Of a stretch of DNA of 64,000 bases, positions 43,405 through 51,698 are shown piece by piece. Numbering within the stretch: position 1 is the stretch's first letter; each line of letters opens with the position of its first letter. Source of the stretch: Chryseobacterium gambrini (GTDB taxonomy: Bacteria; Bacteroidota; Bacteroidia; Flavobacteriales; Weeksellaceae); assembly GCF_900156825.1 (NCBI RefSeq), contig NZ_FTOV01000015.1, positions 22,921 to 86,920 on the forward strand. Reading direction: 5' to 3'. The translations under genes and the position numbers were made by a program. A model generated the notes under the pieces. It searched no databases and had not been told where the DNA came from. It worked only from the letters and a program-made list of their open reading frames with translations.

Positions 43405-44592
43405 TTACTCCTGAGAACGGTCTTCAAGATGATTGTCTTCGTTTTCCAGCCAAGAGGTTTTGTATGATGTGTCTTCCACTTTTAAAGCTTCTTCCGTAAT
43501 TTTTAAAGGTCTGAAAGGATCTACCATTACAGCATATTCTTCCGTGAATTTCTTACCAATGCTCCTTTCCATTGCTCCCGGATGAGGTCCGTGAACAATT
43601 CCTCCCGGGTGAAGCGTGAAATCCATTAAGTCGATATGGTTTCGGCTCATGAAATCGCCCTCCGTATAGAATAAAACCTCATCAGAATCGATATTCGAAT
43701 GATTATAAGGAGCAGGAATGGCTTGTGGATGATAATCATACATTCTCGCACAGAACGAACAAACCACAAAATTATGGGCTTCAAAAGTCTGGTGAACCGG
43801 AGGCGGTTGATGAATTCTTCCCGTAATCGGCTCAAAATTTTTGATATTGAATTTATAAGGATAAAAATAACCGTCCCATCCCACAACATCAAACGGATGT
43901 GTTGCGTAGATGAAGTCTGTAATCTGGTTTTCTTTTTTTACTTTAATTAAAAATTCTCCCTTTTCGTCTTTAGGTTCCACAAAAGTAGGAGTGATGATGT
44001 CCCTTTCGCAGAAAGGAGAGTGTTCCAATAATTGTCCGAATTCGTTTCTGTATCTTTTCGGCGTATAAATCGGGGAGTGGCTTTCTACCACGAAGAAAAC
44101 CGTATCATCAGAATGCAGTTCCACCTGATAAATGGTTCCTCTCGGAATAATTAAATAATCCCCCACAGAAAATTCAAGATTTCCTACAAAAGTTTTTAAA
44201 ATTCCGTTTCCGCTGTGAGCGTATAAAAGCTCATCGCACTCAGCATTTTTGTAGAAATAATCCATTGATTTTCTTGGCTTCGACAGTCCCATTTTCAGGT
44301 CGTTGTTCACCATTAAGAACTTACGGCTGTCCATAAAATCGTCTTCGGGAGTTACGTTCATTCCCTTAAACATTCTTGGCGTTACATTTTTTTCAACAGC
44401 AATTTTCGGGGCTACATCTTTCGGTTCACCGATGGATTTTATCTGTGTCGGACGGTGAATATGGTACAATAACGAAGAAATTCCATGAAAACCTTCCGTC
44501 CCGAAAAGCTGTTCATAGTAAAATTTATCTTCAGGAGATTTGAAAATCGTGTGTCTTTTTTGGGGAATATTTCCCGACTGATGATATCTCAT
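43405..44592 (-). CDS. hmgA: Homogentisate 1,2-dioxygenase
   Basis: This 395-residue cupin enzyme begins with MRYHQSGNIPQKRHTIF. A central region has GDYLIIPRGTIYQVELHSDD, and the C-terminal iron-binding segment is visible in the PPPVHQTFEAHNFVVCSF block, then DEVLFYTEGDFMSRNH and FTLHPGGIVHGPHPGAME. It opens the aromatic ring of homogentisate to maleylacetoacetate in tyrosine breakdown. HppD and fumarylacetoacetase genes follow on the same strand, separated by other genes and terminators, so the pathway is clustered but not a single operon. A promoter is seen at 44615-44642. Confidence 0.95.
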   Translation of the reverse strand: MRYHQSGNIPQKRHTIFKSPEDKFYYEQLFGTEGFHGISSLLYHIHRPTQIKSIGEPKDVAPKIAVEKNVTPRMFKGMNVTPEDDFMDSRKFLMVNNDLKMGLSKPRKSMDYFYKNAECDELLYAHSGNGILKTFVGNLEFSVGDYLIIPRGTIYQVELHSDDTVFFVVESHSPIYTPKRYRNEFGQLLEHSPFCERDIITPTFVEPKDEKGEFLIKVKKENQITDFIYATHPFDVVGWDGYFYPYKFNIKNFEPITGRIHQPPPVHQTFEAHNFVVCSFCARMYDYHPQAIPAPYNHSNIDSDEVLFYTEGDFMSRNHIDLMDFTLHPGGIVHGPHPGAMERSIGKKFTEEYAVMVDPFRPLKITEEALKVEDTSYKTSWLENEDNHLEDRSQE

Positions 44593-44614
44593 TTTACTTT
44601 TATATGTTGATTCT

Positions 44615-44642
44615 CAAATTTAACACTTTTTCATGAATTCAA
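44615..44642 (-). promoter_or_regulatory. Promoter of hmgA
   Basis: On the minus strand, TTG (44640-44642) and TAAATTTG (44615-44622) are 17 nt apart and 22 nt upstream of the hmgA ATG. The spacing is slightly short for the consensus. Confidence 0.5.
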
Positions 44643-44666
44643 TTTAATAATATTTTTCAGATGAGT

Positions 44667-44696
44667 TTTGTGATTAAAAAATAATTGTTAGCTTTG
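44667..44696 (+). promoter_or_regulatory. Promoter of the TonB receptor gene at 44715
   Basis: TTTG (44667-44670) and TAGCTTTG (44689-44696) are 18 nt apart. The ATG is only 18 nt downstream, so the leader is very short. The -7 element lies in an inverted repeat with 11-bp arms. Confidence 0.7.
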
Positions 44697-44708
44697 TCTA
44701 ACAATTAT
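44681..44708. promoter_or_regulatory. Inverted repeat over the promoter, operator candidate
   Basis: Perfect 11-bp arms (ATAATTGTTAG at 44681-44691 and CTAACAATTAT at 44698-44708) flank a 6-nt spacer and cover the -7 element and the predicted transcription start. This is the geometry of a repressor operator; an RNA hairpin is less likely because transcription would start inside it. Confidence 0.65.
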
Positions 44709-44714
44709 AATTTC

Positions 44715-46784
44715 ATGAGGCGAATATTATTTTCTGCAATCTTCTTTCCGGGGTTCTGCTTTTCACAGGAAACGGACAGTCTGACTTTGAATGGGTCGAA
44801 AGAGCACGATTCTGCAAAAGTTTCAAATCCAAAAATCAAAACAAGAGATATTGATGATGTGGTGATTACAGGAACGATAAAACCAATCAGTAAATCGAAA
44901 AGTCCTGTAAATGTTGAAATTTATTCGCAGAAATTTTTTCAGAAAAACCCGACTCCGAGCATTTTTGAAGCCATTTCTATGGTGAATGGGGTAAAACCTC
45001 AATTGAATTGTTCCGTCTGCAATACGGGAGATATTCACATCAACGGACTGGAAGGTCCTTATACGATGATTTTGATTGACGGAATGCCGATTGTCAGTTC
45101 GCTGTCCACCGTTTACGGACTGAGCGGAATTCCGAACAGTCTGGTTGACAGGATTGAAGTGGTGAAAGGTCCTGCTTCCTCTATTTACGGCTCCGAAGCA
45201 ATGGGCGGTGTCATCAATATCATTACTAAAAATGCTTTGACTGCACCCAAATTAAGTGTCGATCTCATGACGACAACATGGAGTGAAAATAATATTGACC
45301 TTTCCACGAAATTTAATTTGGGAAAGAATGTCGCTTCGTTGTTGAGCATGAACTATTTCAACTATACAAAAAGATTCGATTACAATAAAGACAATTTTAC
45401 GGATGGAGCTTTGCAGAACAGAATTTCAGTTTTTAATAAATGGAATTTCCGCAGGAAGGAAAACCGATTGGGGATTTTTGCTCTGAGATATTTATATGAA
45501 GACCGTTTTGGCGGAGAAATGCAGTGGAATAGATCGTATCGGGGAAGCAGTGAAGTGTACGGAGAGAGTATTTATACAAATAGGGTAGAAGTTTTCGGGG
45601 TTTATCAATGGTCTTTGAAAGAGAATATTATAACTCAGTTTTCTTATAATTTTCATGACCAGAATTCTTTTTATGGCAATAATCCTTTTCTGGCGAATCA
45701 GAAAGTGGCTTTTACCCAGACGTATTGGGACAAAAAATTCGGAAATCATGATTTGATTCTGGGGGTTACATTTAAAAAGACGTACTATGATGACAATACG
45801 CCCGGAACATTGTCTGCAGACGGATTAACCAACGAACCGATGAGATCGCCGATTTTTGGAGCTTTTATTCAGGATCAGTGGGAAATTAATGAGAAAAATA
45901 CGTTGTTGCTGGGTTACAGATTGGATTATGACAAAATTCATCATGCCGTACATTCTCCACGTTTTGCATGGAAATTTTCACCGAATCCTTATCATACTGT
46001 ACGATTCAATTTTGGGACGGGTTTCCGTGTGGTGAATTTGTTTACCGAAGATCATGCTGCATTAACGGGTTCGCGTGAAGTGGTGATTCAGTCGAATTTA
46101 AAGCCGGAAAAATCCATTAACGGAAATATAAACTATGTCTGGAAAATTCCTGCTGGAGATCAGTTGATTAATTTGGATGCTTCTGCATTTTATACGTATT
46201 TCAGCAACAAAATTGTCGGAGATTTTGATACCAATCCTGCGAAAATTATTTATGATAATCTTCAGGGGTACGGAATTTCGAGAGGAGTTTCTTTAAATCT
46301 GGATTATACCTTTGATTTTCCTCTGAGCGTTAATCTGGGAGTGACGTATCTGGATGTTTATCAGAAGTTTGATGGGGAAAATGAAAAATCGCAGCAGCTT
46401 CATGCCCCGAAATGGAGCGGAACTTATAATCTGAGTTATAGGTTTAAGAATAATCTGACAATCGATTTTACAGGACAGTTTTACGGACCGATGCGGCTGC
46501 CGGTTTTACCGAATGATTACCGGCCGGAATATTCTCCGTTGTATACTTTGGCGAATATTCAGATTTCAAAGAGTTTTAAATCGAGATTTGAAGTGTATGG
46601 CGGAATTAAAAATTTATTCAATTTTACTCCGAAAGATCCTTTGATGCGGCCTTTTGATCCGTTTGATAAAAATGTAAATGATCCGGTAAGTAATCCTTAT
46701 CATTATACTTTTGATACGACGTACGGATATGCGCCGATGCAGAAAATAAGAGGCTTTTTGGGTGTGAAATATACTTTAAAATAG
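44715..46784 (+). CDS. TonB-dependent receptor with a CxxC plug motif
   Basis: This protein is 689 residues from ATG 44715; the longer frame uses a TTG inside the promoter and is rejected. It has a signal peptide to about residue 18 (GFCFSQ), a TonB-box-like DIDDVVITGTIKPI, a plug with NCSVCNTGDIHINGLEGPYT and VDRIEVVKGPASSIYGSEAMGGVINIITK, then a barrel ending in IRGFLGVKYTLK. The Cys-x-x-Cys in the plug defines a Bacteroidota receptor subgroup whose substrate I cannot name; metal or metal-chelate transport is possible. A thioredoxin-like gene follows after a 366-nt gap. Confidence 0.9.
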   Translation: MRRILFSAIFFPGFCFSQETDSLTLNGSKEHDSAKVSNPKIKTRDIDDVVITGTIKPISKSKSPVNVEIYSQKFFQKNPTPSIFEAISMVNGVKPQLNCSVCNTGDIHINGLEGPYTMILIDGMPIVSSLSTVYGLSGIPNSLVDRIEVVKGPASSIYGSEAMGGVINIITKNALTAPKLSVDLMTTTWSENNIDLSTKFNLGKNVASLLSMNYFNYTKRFDYNKDNFTDGALQNRISVFNKWNFRRKENRLGIFALRYLYEDRFGGEMQWNRSYRGSSEVYGESIYTNRVEVFGVYQWSLKENIITQFSYNFHDQNSFYGNNPFLANQKVAFTQTYWDKKFGNHDLILGVTFKKTYYDDNTPGTLSADGLTNEPMRSPIFGAFIQDQWEINEKNTLLLGYRLDYDKIHHAVHSPRFAWKFSPNPYHTVRFNFGTGFRVVNLFTEDHAALTGSREVVIQSNLKPEKSINGNINYVWKIPAGDQLINLDASAFYTYFSNKIVGDFDTNPAKIIYDNLQGYGISRGVSLNLDYTFDFPLSVNLGVTYLDVYQKFDGENEKSQQLHAPKWSGTYNLSYRFKNNLTIDFTGQFYGPMRLPVLPNDYRPEYSPLYTLANIQISKSFKSRFEVYGGIKNLFNFTPKDPLMRPFDPFDKNVNDPVSNPYHYTFDTTYGYAPMQKIRGFLGVKYTLK

Positions 46785-47150
46785 TTGTGAGTTTTTAACG
46801 CAAAAGATAAAAAAATAATGGTAAAAAAAAGCTTCAAAAGTTTACAAAATTCAATAGTTTTTAAACTTAGAGCTTACTAAAAAAAAGTAACTATGAATTC
46901 AGGTTGGATTTTCGCAAAGTCGTTTAAGATAGTATGCTTTAAGGTGCAAGGATTTTATCTGCGATAAAATTCATCATCAGCATTGGAAAAGAAAATCTTT
47001 GATTTTTTCCTTGCGTCTTAAAAGAATAGAACTTTTATCAAATCTTGCGCCTTAGTGTTTTTCCATTATATTTAAACAGATTCTGAATAGTTTTGTTTTT
47101 CTAAAAGGCTTAAAATCTTTTGCCCCTTTTGCGGTCGAAGAATATATAAA
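46785..47150. repeat. Intergenic region with degenerate dispersed-repeat fragments
   Basis: This 366-nt AT-rich gap has no convincing gene. It contains stretches related to the dispersed family at 31643 (CGCAAAAGAT near 46799, AATCTTTGATTTTTTCC near 46995 and CTTTTGCCCC near 47118) and a small hairpin ATTTTATC-TG-CGATAAAAT at about 46963-46981. It looks like a decayed repeat. Confidence 0.5.
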
Positions 47151-47618
47151 ATGAAAAATGTAATGAAATTTTTATTTTTAATGTTGGTGCCGTGTTTTTG
47201 TCTTTCGCAGATGAAAACAGGCACTTTTTCGGATTTGGAAATTCAGCAGAAGGAAGATCCGAAACCAATCATTATTCATCTTTATACAGATTGGTGCAGT
47301 GTCTGTAAAATCGAGAAATTCAATTTAAATAAGGATAAAGAACTGGTTGAACTCATCAATCAGCATTTTTATATTATTAATTTTGAAGCCGAAAAAACAA
47401 AAGAGAACATCCGTTTTTTAGGAAAAGAATATCATTATCTGTCTAACGGAATTTCAGGGATTCATGAGCTGGCTCTGGCTTTATCGAAAAATAAAAGTCA
47501 GCCGGTTTATCCTTTGTGGATTATTCTGGATAAATATGGAAATTTGGCTGAATATCATGAAGGATTGTTTAAACCTGAGAAATTAAAGAAGAAGCTCAAA
47601 GAGGTTTTGGAACAGTGA
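47151..47618 (+). CDS. Exported thioredoxin-family protein
   Basis: This 155-residue protein has a signal peptide (LFLMLVPCFCLSQ) and a thioredoxin fold whose active site is CSVC (IHLYTDWCSVCKIEKF, Cys near residues 51 and 54); a cis-Pro is visible in QPVYPLWIILD. The substrate is unknown. Such proteins reduce or isomerise disulphides in the periplasm. The same CSVC string also occurs in the plug of the preceding TonB receptor, and the two genes are collinear, so a functional link is possible, although 366 nt separate them. Confidence 0.85.
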   Translation: MKNVMKFLFLMLVPCFCLSQMKTGTFSDLEIQQKEDPKPIIIHLYTDWCSVCKIEKFNLNKDKELVELINQHFYIINFEAEKTKENIRFLGKEYHYLSNGISGIHELALALSKNKSQPVYPLWIILDKYGNLAEYHEGLFKPEKLKKKLKEVLEQ

Positions 47619-47660
47619 TTTTGTTATATTATATTGATAGGAAGCTGTGAATTTTTTACC

Positions 47661-47917
47661 GTACGCTGAGCGGAGCCGAAGCGTACGATATGGTTATTGT
47701 AGAAATATCTTCTTACTGTACGCTTCGGCTCCGCTCAGCGTACGAAGGTTACCAATACAAATGTTTTATTGGAGAGGAAATAAGGAGTCTTCTTACAGTA
47801 CGCTTCGGCTCCGCTCAGCGTACAGCAGAAGGTTACCAAGAGAAATGTTTTTCATTCATTTTATCGGAAGTAAATGATGTGTCTTCTTACGGTACGCTTC
47901 GGCTCCGCTCAGCGTAC
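47661..47917. repeat. Array of four palindromic 26-mers
   Basis: Four copies of a 26-nt element with arms GTACGCT / AGCGTAC and a CGGCTCCG-containing centre are at 47661-47686 (reverse orientation), 47718-47743, 47798-47823 and 47892-47917. The last three lie in larger units that also share TCTTCTTAC upstream and AAGGTTACCAA downstream, with periods of 80 and 93 nt. Further copies are at 58916-58941, 59254-59279 and 59330-59355. The surrounding 47619-48018 has no real gene. Confidence 0.9.
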
Positions 47918-48018
47918 AGCAGAAGGTTACCAATACAAATATTCCTCATCTATTTTATTGGAGAGGAAATTTTTACTTCAAAAATGATGAAGGGTTATGA
48001 AATCTGCGGGAGGGGTTT

Positions 48019-48384
48019 TTATTTTAAAAGCACCGCAGCAATTGCGAGAATTGCAGGTAACGCCTGAACAAAAAATATTTTCTTCGTGGCAGAAATAGCA
48101 CCGTAAATTCCGGCTACGGCAACACATCCTAAGAAAAATAAAGCGATATTGGTCTGCCATTTCGGATCTTCGATGAAGAATGACCAGATGAGTCCGGCTG
48201 CAAGAAAACCATTGTACAGTCCCTGATTGGCGGCTAAACCTTTGGTAGGTTTAAACATTTCGGGAGGCAAGGCTGCTTTGAAAACTTCTTTTCCTTTGGT
48301 TTCCCAGGCAAACATTTCCATCCAGAGAATATAAAGGTGTTCGAGGGCAACAGCGGCGATGAGTATTTTGGCTACAATTTCCAT
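48019..48384 (-). CDS. DUF1304 membrane protein
   Basis: This 121-residue protein has four hydrophobic helices, fitting DUF1304: IAAVALEHLYILWMEMFAWE at the N-terminus (with the family's H-x-x-I-x-x-x-E pattern), ANQGLYNGFLAAGLIW in the centre, and GCVAVAGIYGAISATKKIFF. It is an inner-membrane protein of unknown function. It is divergent from the Crp-type regulator gene, which starts 68 nt away. Confidence 0.88.
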   Translation of the reverse strand: MEIVAKILIAAVALEHLYILWMEMFAWETKGKEVFKAALPPEMFKPTKGLAANQGLYNGFLAAGLIWSFFIEDPKWQTNIALFFLGCVAVAGIYGAISATKKIFFVQALPAILAIAAVLLK

Positions 48385-48399
48385 AATTTACGTTTTTGT

Positions 48400-48431
48400 T
48401 TTGTAAAACTAAAAAAATAAAGTTAAGTTTG
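48400..48431 (+). promoter_or_regulatory. Promoter of the Crp-type regulator gene
   Basis: TTTG (48400-48403) and TAAGTTTG (48424-48431) are 20 nt apart, a close match to the Bacteroidota consensus, 21 nt upstream of the ATG at 48453. Confidence 0.7.
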
Positions 48432-48452
48432 GTTATACAATTTTCAAAAAAA

Positions 48453-49025
48453 ATGGAAACTTTCAGGCAGCATTTGGAAAAATTTATTTCGCTAACCGAT
48501 GATGAATTTTCTTCCATTCTTTCATTTTTTCAGCCGATGGATAGTAAGAAGAAACAGAATCTGATGACCGAAGGAGAAATCTGCCGGTCGATGTATTTTG
48601 TGGTAAAAGGCTGTCTGAGAAAATTTTTTATCAATGAAAAAGGAGTGGAGCAGACTACGGAATTTGCGATTGAAAACTGGTGGATCACCGATACTTTTGC
48701 GTATGAAAGACAGTCTGTCTCGAACTTTTCCATTCAGTCGGTTGAGAAATCACACATTTTAAAAATTGATTCAAAAGACCAGGAGGAGTTGCTGAAAAAA
48801 CATCCCGTTATGGAGCGGTATTTCAGGATGATTTACCAGAGAGCATATGCCGCTTCAGAAAGACGCATCCGCTATCTTTACGAATTTTCACGCGAAGAAC
48901 TGTATGTGCATTTCAGTACCCAATATCCGTGGTTTATCCAGAGAATTCCGCAATATTTAGTGGCTTCTTTTTTGGGTTTTACTCCGGAATATTTAAGCGA
49001 AATCAGGGCGAAATTACGTTCTTAA
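48453..49025 (+). CDS. Crp/Fnr-family transcriptional regulator
   Basis: This protein is 190 residues from ATG 48453; the longer open frame lies within the promoter and is not used. A cyclic-nucleotide-binding-like domain (residues ~10-115, LMTEGEICRSMYFVVKGCLR) is followed by a C-terminal helix-turn-helix (IPQYLVASFLGFTPEYLSEIR). Effector residues of E. coli Crp are not conserved, so the ligand is unknown. It is followed after 65 nt by the AhpD-like gene. This regulator type often sits next to an AhpD-like or other small redox gene in Bacteroidota, which it may control. Confidence 0.88.
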   Translation: METFRQHLEKFISLTDDEFSSILSFFQPMDSKKKQNLMTEGEICRSMYFVVKGCLRKFFINEKGVEQTTEFAIENWWITDTFAYERQSVSNFSIQSVEKSHILKIDSKDQEELLKKHPVMERYFRMIYQRAYAASERRIRYLYEFSREELYVHFSTQYPWFIQRIPQYLVASFLGFTPEYLSEIRAKLRS

Positions 49026-49090
49026 ACCAGCTTAAGATTTTTACAGACTTCAAATCTGAACTTTGTCTCAGAAATTTAAACCAAAATATT

Positions 49091-49534
49091 ATGAGTGCAA
49101 GATTCAACTGGACAACCGTTCATCCTGCCGCATACAAAGCGGGAATAGGCATGGAAACTTCTCTTCAGAACAGCTTTTTAAGCCCGATTCAGAAAGAATT
49201 AATCAAAATCAGAGCTTCGCAGATCAACGGATGTGCTTTTTGTCTGGATATGCATACGAAAGATGCGTTGAAGTACGGCGAAACACCGCAAAGAATTTTC
49301 CTGCTGAATGCTTGGAGAGATGCAAAAGAACTTTATACGGAGGAAGAGCAGGTTATTCTGATGATTGCGGAAGAAATTACGTTAATCAGCCAGAAAGGAT
49401 TAACCGAAGTAACCTATCAGAAGGCAAAAGGACTTTTTGATGAAACCCAGATTTCAGATATCATTATGGCAGGTATTGTCATTAATATGTGGAACAGAAT
49501 TGCAATTTCAACGCATATGCCGATCGGGAAATAG
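49091..49534 (+). CDS. Carboxymuconolactone decarboxylase (AhpD-like) family protein
   Basis: This protein is 147 residues from ATG 49091; a longer upstream frame overlaps the regulator. It has the AhpD-type active site (ASQINGCAFCLDMHTKDALK, with Cys-x-x-Cys and His) and helical repeats. AhpD-like proteins reduce peroxiredoxin partners or act as alkylhydroperoxidases; the exact substrate is unknown. The Crp-type regulator precedes it on the same strand, so the two probably work together. A hairpin follows the stop. Confidence 0.88.
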   Translation: MSARFNWTTVHPAAYKAGIGMETSLQNSFLSPIQKELIKIRASQINGCAFCLDMHTKDALKYGETPQRIFLLNAWRDAKELYTEEEQVILMIAEEITLISQKGLTEVTYQKAKGLFDETQISDIIMAGIVINMWNRIAISTHMPIGK

Positions 49535-49557
49535 ATTTTTAATACAAAAGGTAAACA

Positions 49558-49592
49558 CAAAAGAGCTTTCCATATCTGAAAAGCTCTTTTCA
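49558..49592 (+). terminator. Terminator after the AhpD-like gene
   Basis: The stem AAAGAGCTTT / AAAGCTCTTT, with a loop of about 11 nt, is followed by a T-rich tail, 24 nt past the stop. Confidence 0.78.
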
Positions 49593-49600
49593 TTATTAAA

Positions 49601-49805
49601 TCTGTTTAAATTTTTTATTTAACCGCAAAAATCAAAAAAGATCAACTAAACTTTTATTTAAAGTTGATGATTATAAATAAAAAAAGTCACAATAGTTTTT
49701 AAAAATCTTTGATTTTTATTCTTTTGAGCACTTTGATTATTCTGAAAATTCGCTTTATCATTATCTTTTGTCCCTTTTGCGGTTTATTCTGAAATTAGTT
49801 TAAAC
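49601..49805. repeat. Copy of the ~200-bp dispersed repeat (inverse orientation)
   Basis: This stretch reads as the reverse complement of the tandem elements at 31643-32121, and its core 49686-49805 is nearly identical. It starts TCTGTTTAAA and ends AGTTTAAAC, so the palindrome-like GTTTAAAC marks both ends. It lies between convergent genes. Confidence 0.85.
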
Positions 49806-49813
49806 GAGTCTAT

Positions 49814-50566
49814 TTATTTTTTCAATTCCTTTAGAATTTCTTCGCCTACACTTTTTGCAGACTGAGGATTCTGTCCGGTAATTACCCTTTGGTCGCTCAC
49901 TGCGTGAACCTGCCAAAGTCCGGATTTCTCAAATTTTGCGCCTCTTTCTTTCAGCTTATCTTCCAGAAGGAAAGGAACCACGTGGGTTAATTTCACTTCA
50001 GCTTCTTCCTCATTGGTGAAAGAATTGATCTTTTTACCGTCAACCAGATATTTTCCGTTATTCAGTTTGATGTTGACCAAACCAGCCGGACCGTGGCAGA
50101 CTGCCGCAACCACACCGCCTTTTTCATAAATCTGTGAAGCGATGGAAGCCAGTTCGGTATTGTCTGCAAAATCCCACATCGCACCGTGACCTCCCGCATA
50201 AAATATCGCTTTATATTCTTCAGGATTCACTTCCGATGGTTTCATGGAATGATCGATCTTGTTCTTATACTTTTCGTTTTCCCAGAATTCTTTGTTTACA
50301 GGATCTTTCAGATCGAATCCGTCTACCGGAGAAGTTCCGCCTTTCGGACTTACAAAATCGATTTCATATCCTGCTTTGTGAAGAACTTCCCACGGATGAG
50401 CTACTTCACCCAGATAATATCCTGTTTTTTCACCGGTGTCGCCTTTTGTCCCATGACTGGTAATGACGAATAAAATTTTCTTATCCATATTTTTATATTT
50501 TTTGGTTTGTGCCTGTATAAGTCCTGCCATAAAGATGGCAAGGACGAGTAATGTTAATTTTTTCAT
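49814..50566 (-). CDS. Exported DJ-1/PfpI-family protein (Hsp31-like)
   Basis: This 250-residue protein has a signal peptide (LLVLAIFMAGLIQAQ) and a type 1 glutamine amidotransferase-like domain. The nucleophile elbow is AVCHGPAGL (Cys near residue 147), with KIDHSMKPSEVNPEEYKAIF and FYAGGHGAMWDF upstream. Family members include glyoxalase III and Hsp31 chaperone activities; the signal peptide indicates the periplasm. It is the last gene of a three-gene run with a monooxygenase-fold protein and a quinone reductase-like protein, divergent from a LysR regulator. Confidence 0.87.
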   Translation of the reverse strand: MKKLTLLVLAIFMAGLIQAQTKKYKNMDKKILFVITSHGTKGDTGEKTGYYLGEVAHPWEVLHKAGYEIDFVSPKGGTSPVDGFDLKDPVNKEFWENEKYKNKIDHSMKPSEVNPEEYKAIFYAGGHGAMWDFADNTELASIASQIYEKGGVVAAVCHGPAGLVNIKLNNGKYLVDGKKINSFTNEEEAEVKLTHVVPFLLEDKLKERGAKFEKSGLWQVHAVSDQRVITGQNPQSAKSVGEEILKELKK

Positions 50567-50617
50567 GTTGATATTTACTGTTAAATAGACTGTTGAAATT
50601 CAGTTATTTAATGTATT

Positions 50618-50905
50618 TTAAATTATTTCTGTTAAATAAATCTGTGGTTGCTCCTGAAGCTTTTCATCCACCAGTTCTCCGAAAGCTTTGATGTAAGGCT
50701 GCTCGTTATGTTGTGCTAAACCTTCCTCGTTTTTCCAGATTTCATAAAATACAAACTGGTTTTTATCTTCAATTCCCTGGTGAAGCGTATAAAGTTCGTT
50801 GGCTTCCTCTTTCACGGTCTCTTTTACCATATTCTGAAGAACTTCCAAAACTTCTGCTCTGTATTCTTCTTTGGCTTTAATAACTGCTGTTAAATAAATC
50901 TTCAT
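50618..50905 (-). CDS. Antibiotic biosynthesis monooxygenase-fold protein (YgiN-like)
   Basis: This 95-residue protein has the ferredoxin-like fold of the ABM family: IYLTAVIKAKEEYRAEVLEV, then TLHQGIEDKNQFVFYEIWKN and the helical HNEQPYIKAFGELVDE. YgiN oxidises menadiol in E. coli. Its ATG overlaps the stop of the upstream flavodoxin-like reductase gene by one base (TAATG), so translation is coupled. The pair resembles MdaB/YgiN, a proposed quinone redox cycle. Confidence 0.9.
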   Translation of the reverse strand: MKIYLTAVIKAKEEYRAEVLEVLQNMVKETVKEEANELYTLHQGIEDKNQFVFYEIWKNEEGLAQHNEQPYIKAFGELVDEKLQEQPQIYLTEII

Positions 50906-51519
50906 TACGCCAACTGGGGTTTTAATTCTTTTTCAAAAACTTCGGTAAGATGTTCTCTGTACAGCTTCATATCTCTTTCTACATCAGCATTTTTTTCGAC
51001 GTCGTGAAAATGGAAGCTTTCTAATTTTTCAAGAGAAACGAAAGCATTCATACGGTGGAATCCAAATAACGGTCCATTGTCTACACTGGTCTCCTTAAAA
51101 AATTCTCCGGGAAGCGTAAATGCGGTTGCAGGCGCATTCCAGCTTGTAGTAACCATATATTTTCTTCCGCCAAGCATTCCTCCAGTTCCGTAATTGATCT
51201 GCGGATTATCGGCGCTTCTTCCGTCGTTCATATAAATTCCTTTGGCGTGTCCTGCGGTGAAGACTTCATCGATATATTTTTTAAGACCGTTTGGTAACTG
51301 GAACCACCAGATCGGAGTGTGGTAAATGATGTAATCTGCCCATACAAATTTTGCCACTTCTTCATTTTTATCATACCCTTCATCTACGTTGGTGATTTTT
51401 ACTTCTACATTTTCAAAGTTTTTAAGCACTTCCAGTGTGTTCTCTGCGATAGTCTGGTTATATTTTCCTCCGGAATGTCCGAAATTCTGTCCTCCGTTGA
51501 TAATTAATACTTTTTTCAT
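50905..51519 (-). CDS. NAD(P)H-dependent oxidoreductase, flavodoxin fold (MdaB-like)
   Basis: This 204-residue protein fits the flavodoxin-like quinone reductase group (MdaB/NQO): VLIINGGQNFGHSGGKYNQT at the N-terminus, then YIIYHTPIWWFQLPNGLKKY and the MVTTSWNAPATAF region lining the FMN site. It would reduce quinones with two electrons, limiting redox cycling. The ABM gene overlaps its stop and the DJ-1-type gene follows. A LysR-type regulator is divergently transcribed upstream, with a likely operator in between. Confidence 0.92.
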   Translation of the reverse strand: MKKVLIINGGQNFGHSGGKYNQTIAENTLEVLKNFENVEVKITNVDEGYDKNEEVAKFVWADYIIYHTPIWWFQLPNGLKKYIDEVFTAGHAKGIYMNDGRSADNPQINYGTGGMLGGRKYMVTTSWNAPATAFTLPGEFFKETSVDNGPLFGFHRMNAFVSLEKLESFHFHDVEKNADVERDMKLYREHLTEVFEKELKPQLA

Positions 51520-51550
51520 TGCTTTTATGATTGTTTAAATTTTACAGGGA

Positions 51551-51558
51551 CAAAGGTA
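51551..51558 (-). promoter_or_regulatory. Putative -7 element of the quinone reductase operon
   Basis: The minus-strand sequence TACCTTTG fits TAnnTTTG and lies 31 nt upstream of the ATG at 51519. No clear -33 element is seen, consistent with activation by the divergent regulator. Confidence 0.5.
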
Positions 51559-51698
51559 TTGGCTAAATTGCTATAAGAAAAATAATAAAAATCATAACTA
51601 AGTATTATTTAAATGATAGCTAATGTATTGGTTTGTTAATCAGTATTTTAATTTAAATATAGACCGCCTTTATCGCTTTCATTGATGCTGAAAATATT

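Noticed and set aside
47661..47917. Possible CRISPR array
   Set aside because: The repeats are palindromic and occur in both orientations; the intervals between them are themselves repeated, and no cas gene is present.
47647..48067. Overlapping plus-strand open frames of 76 and 125 codons across the palindromic array
   Set aside because: They are produced by translating the repeat units; the repeated peptide (RFGSAQR/LRLRSAY) comes from the 26-mer, with no start signal or known family.
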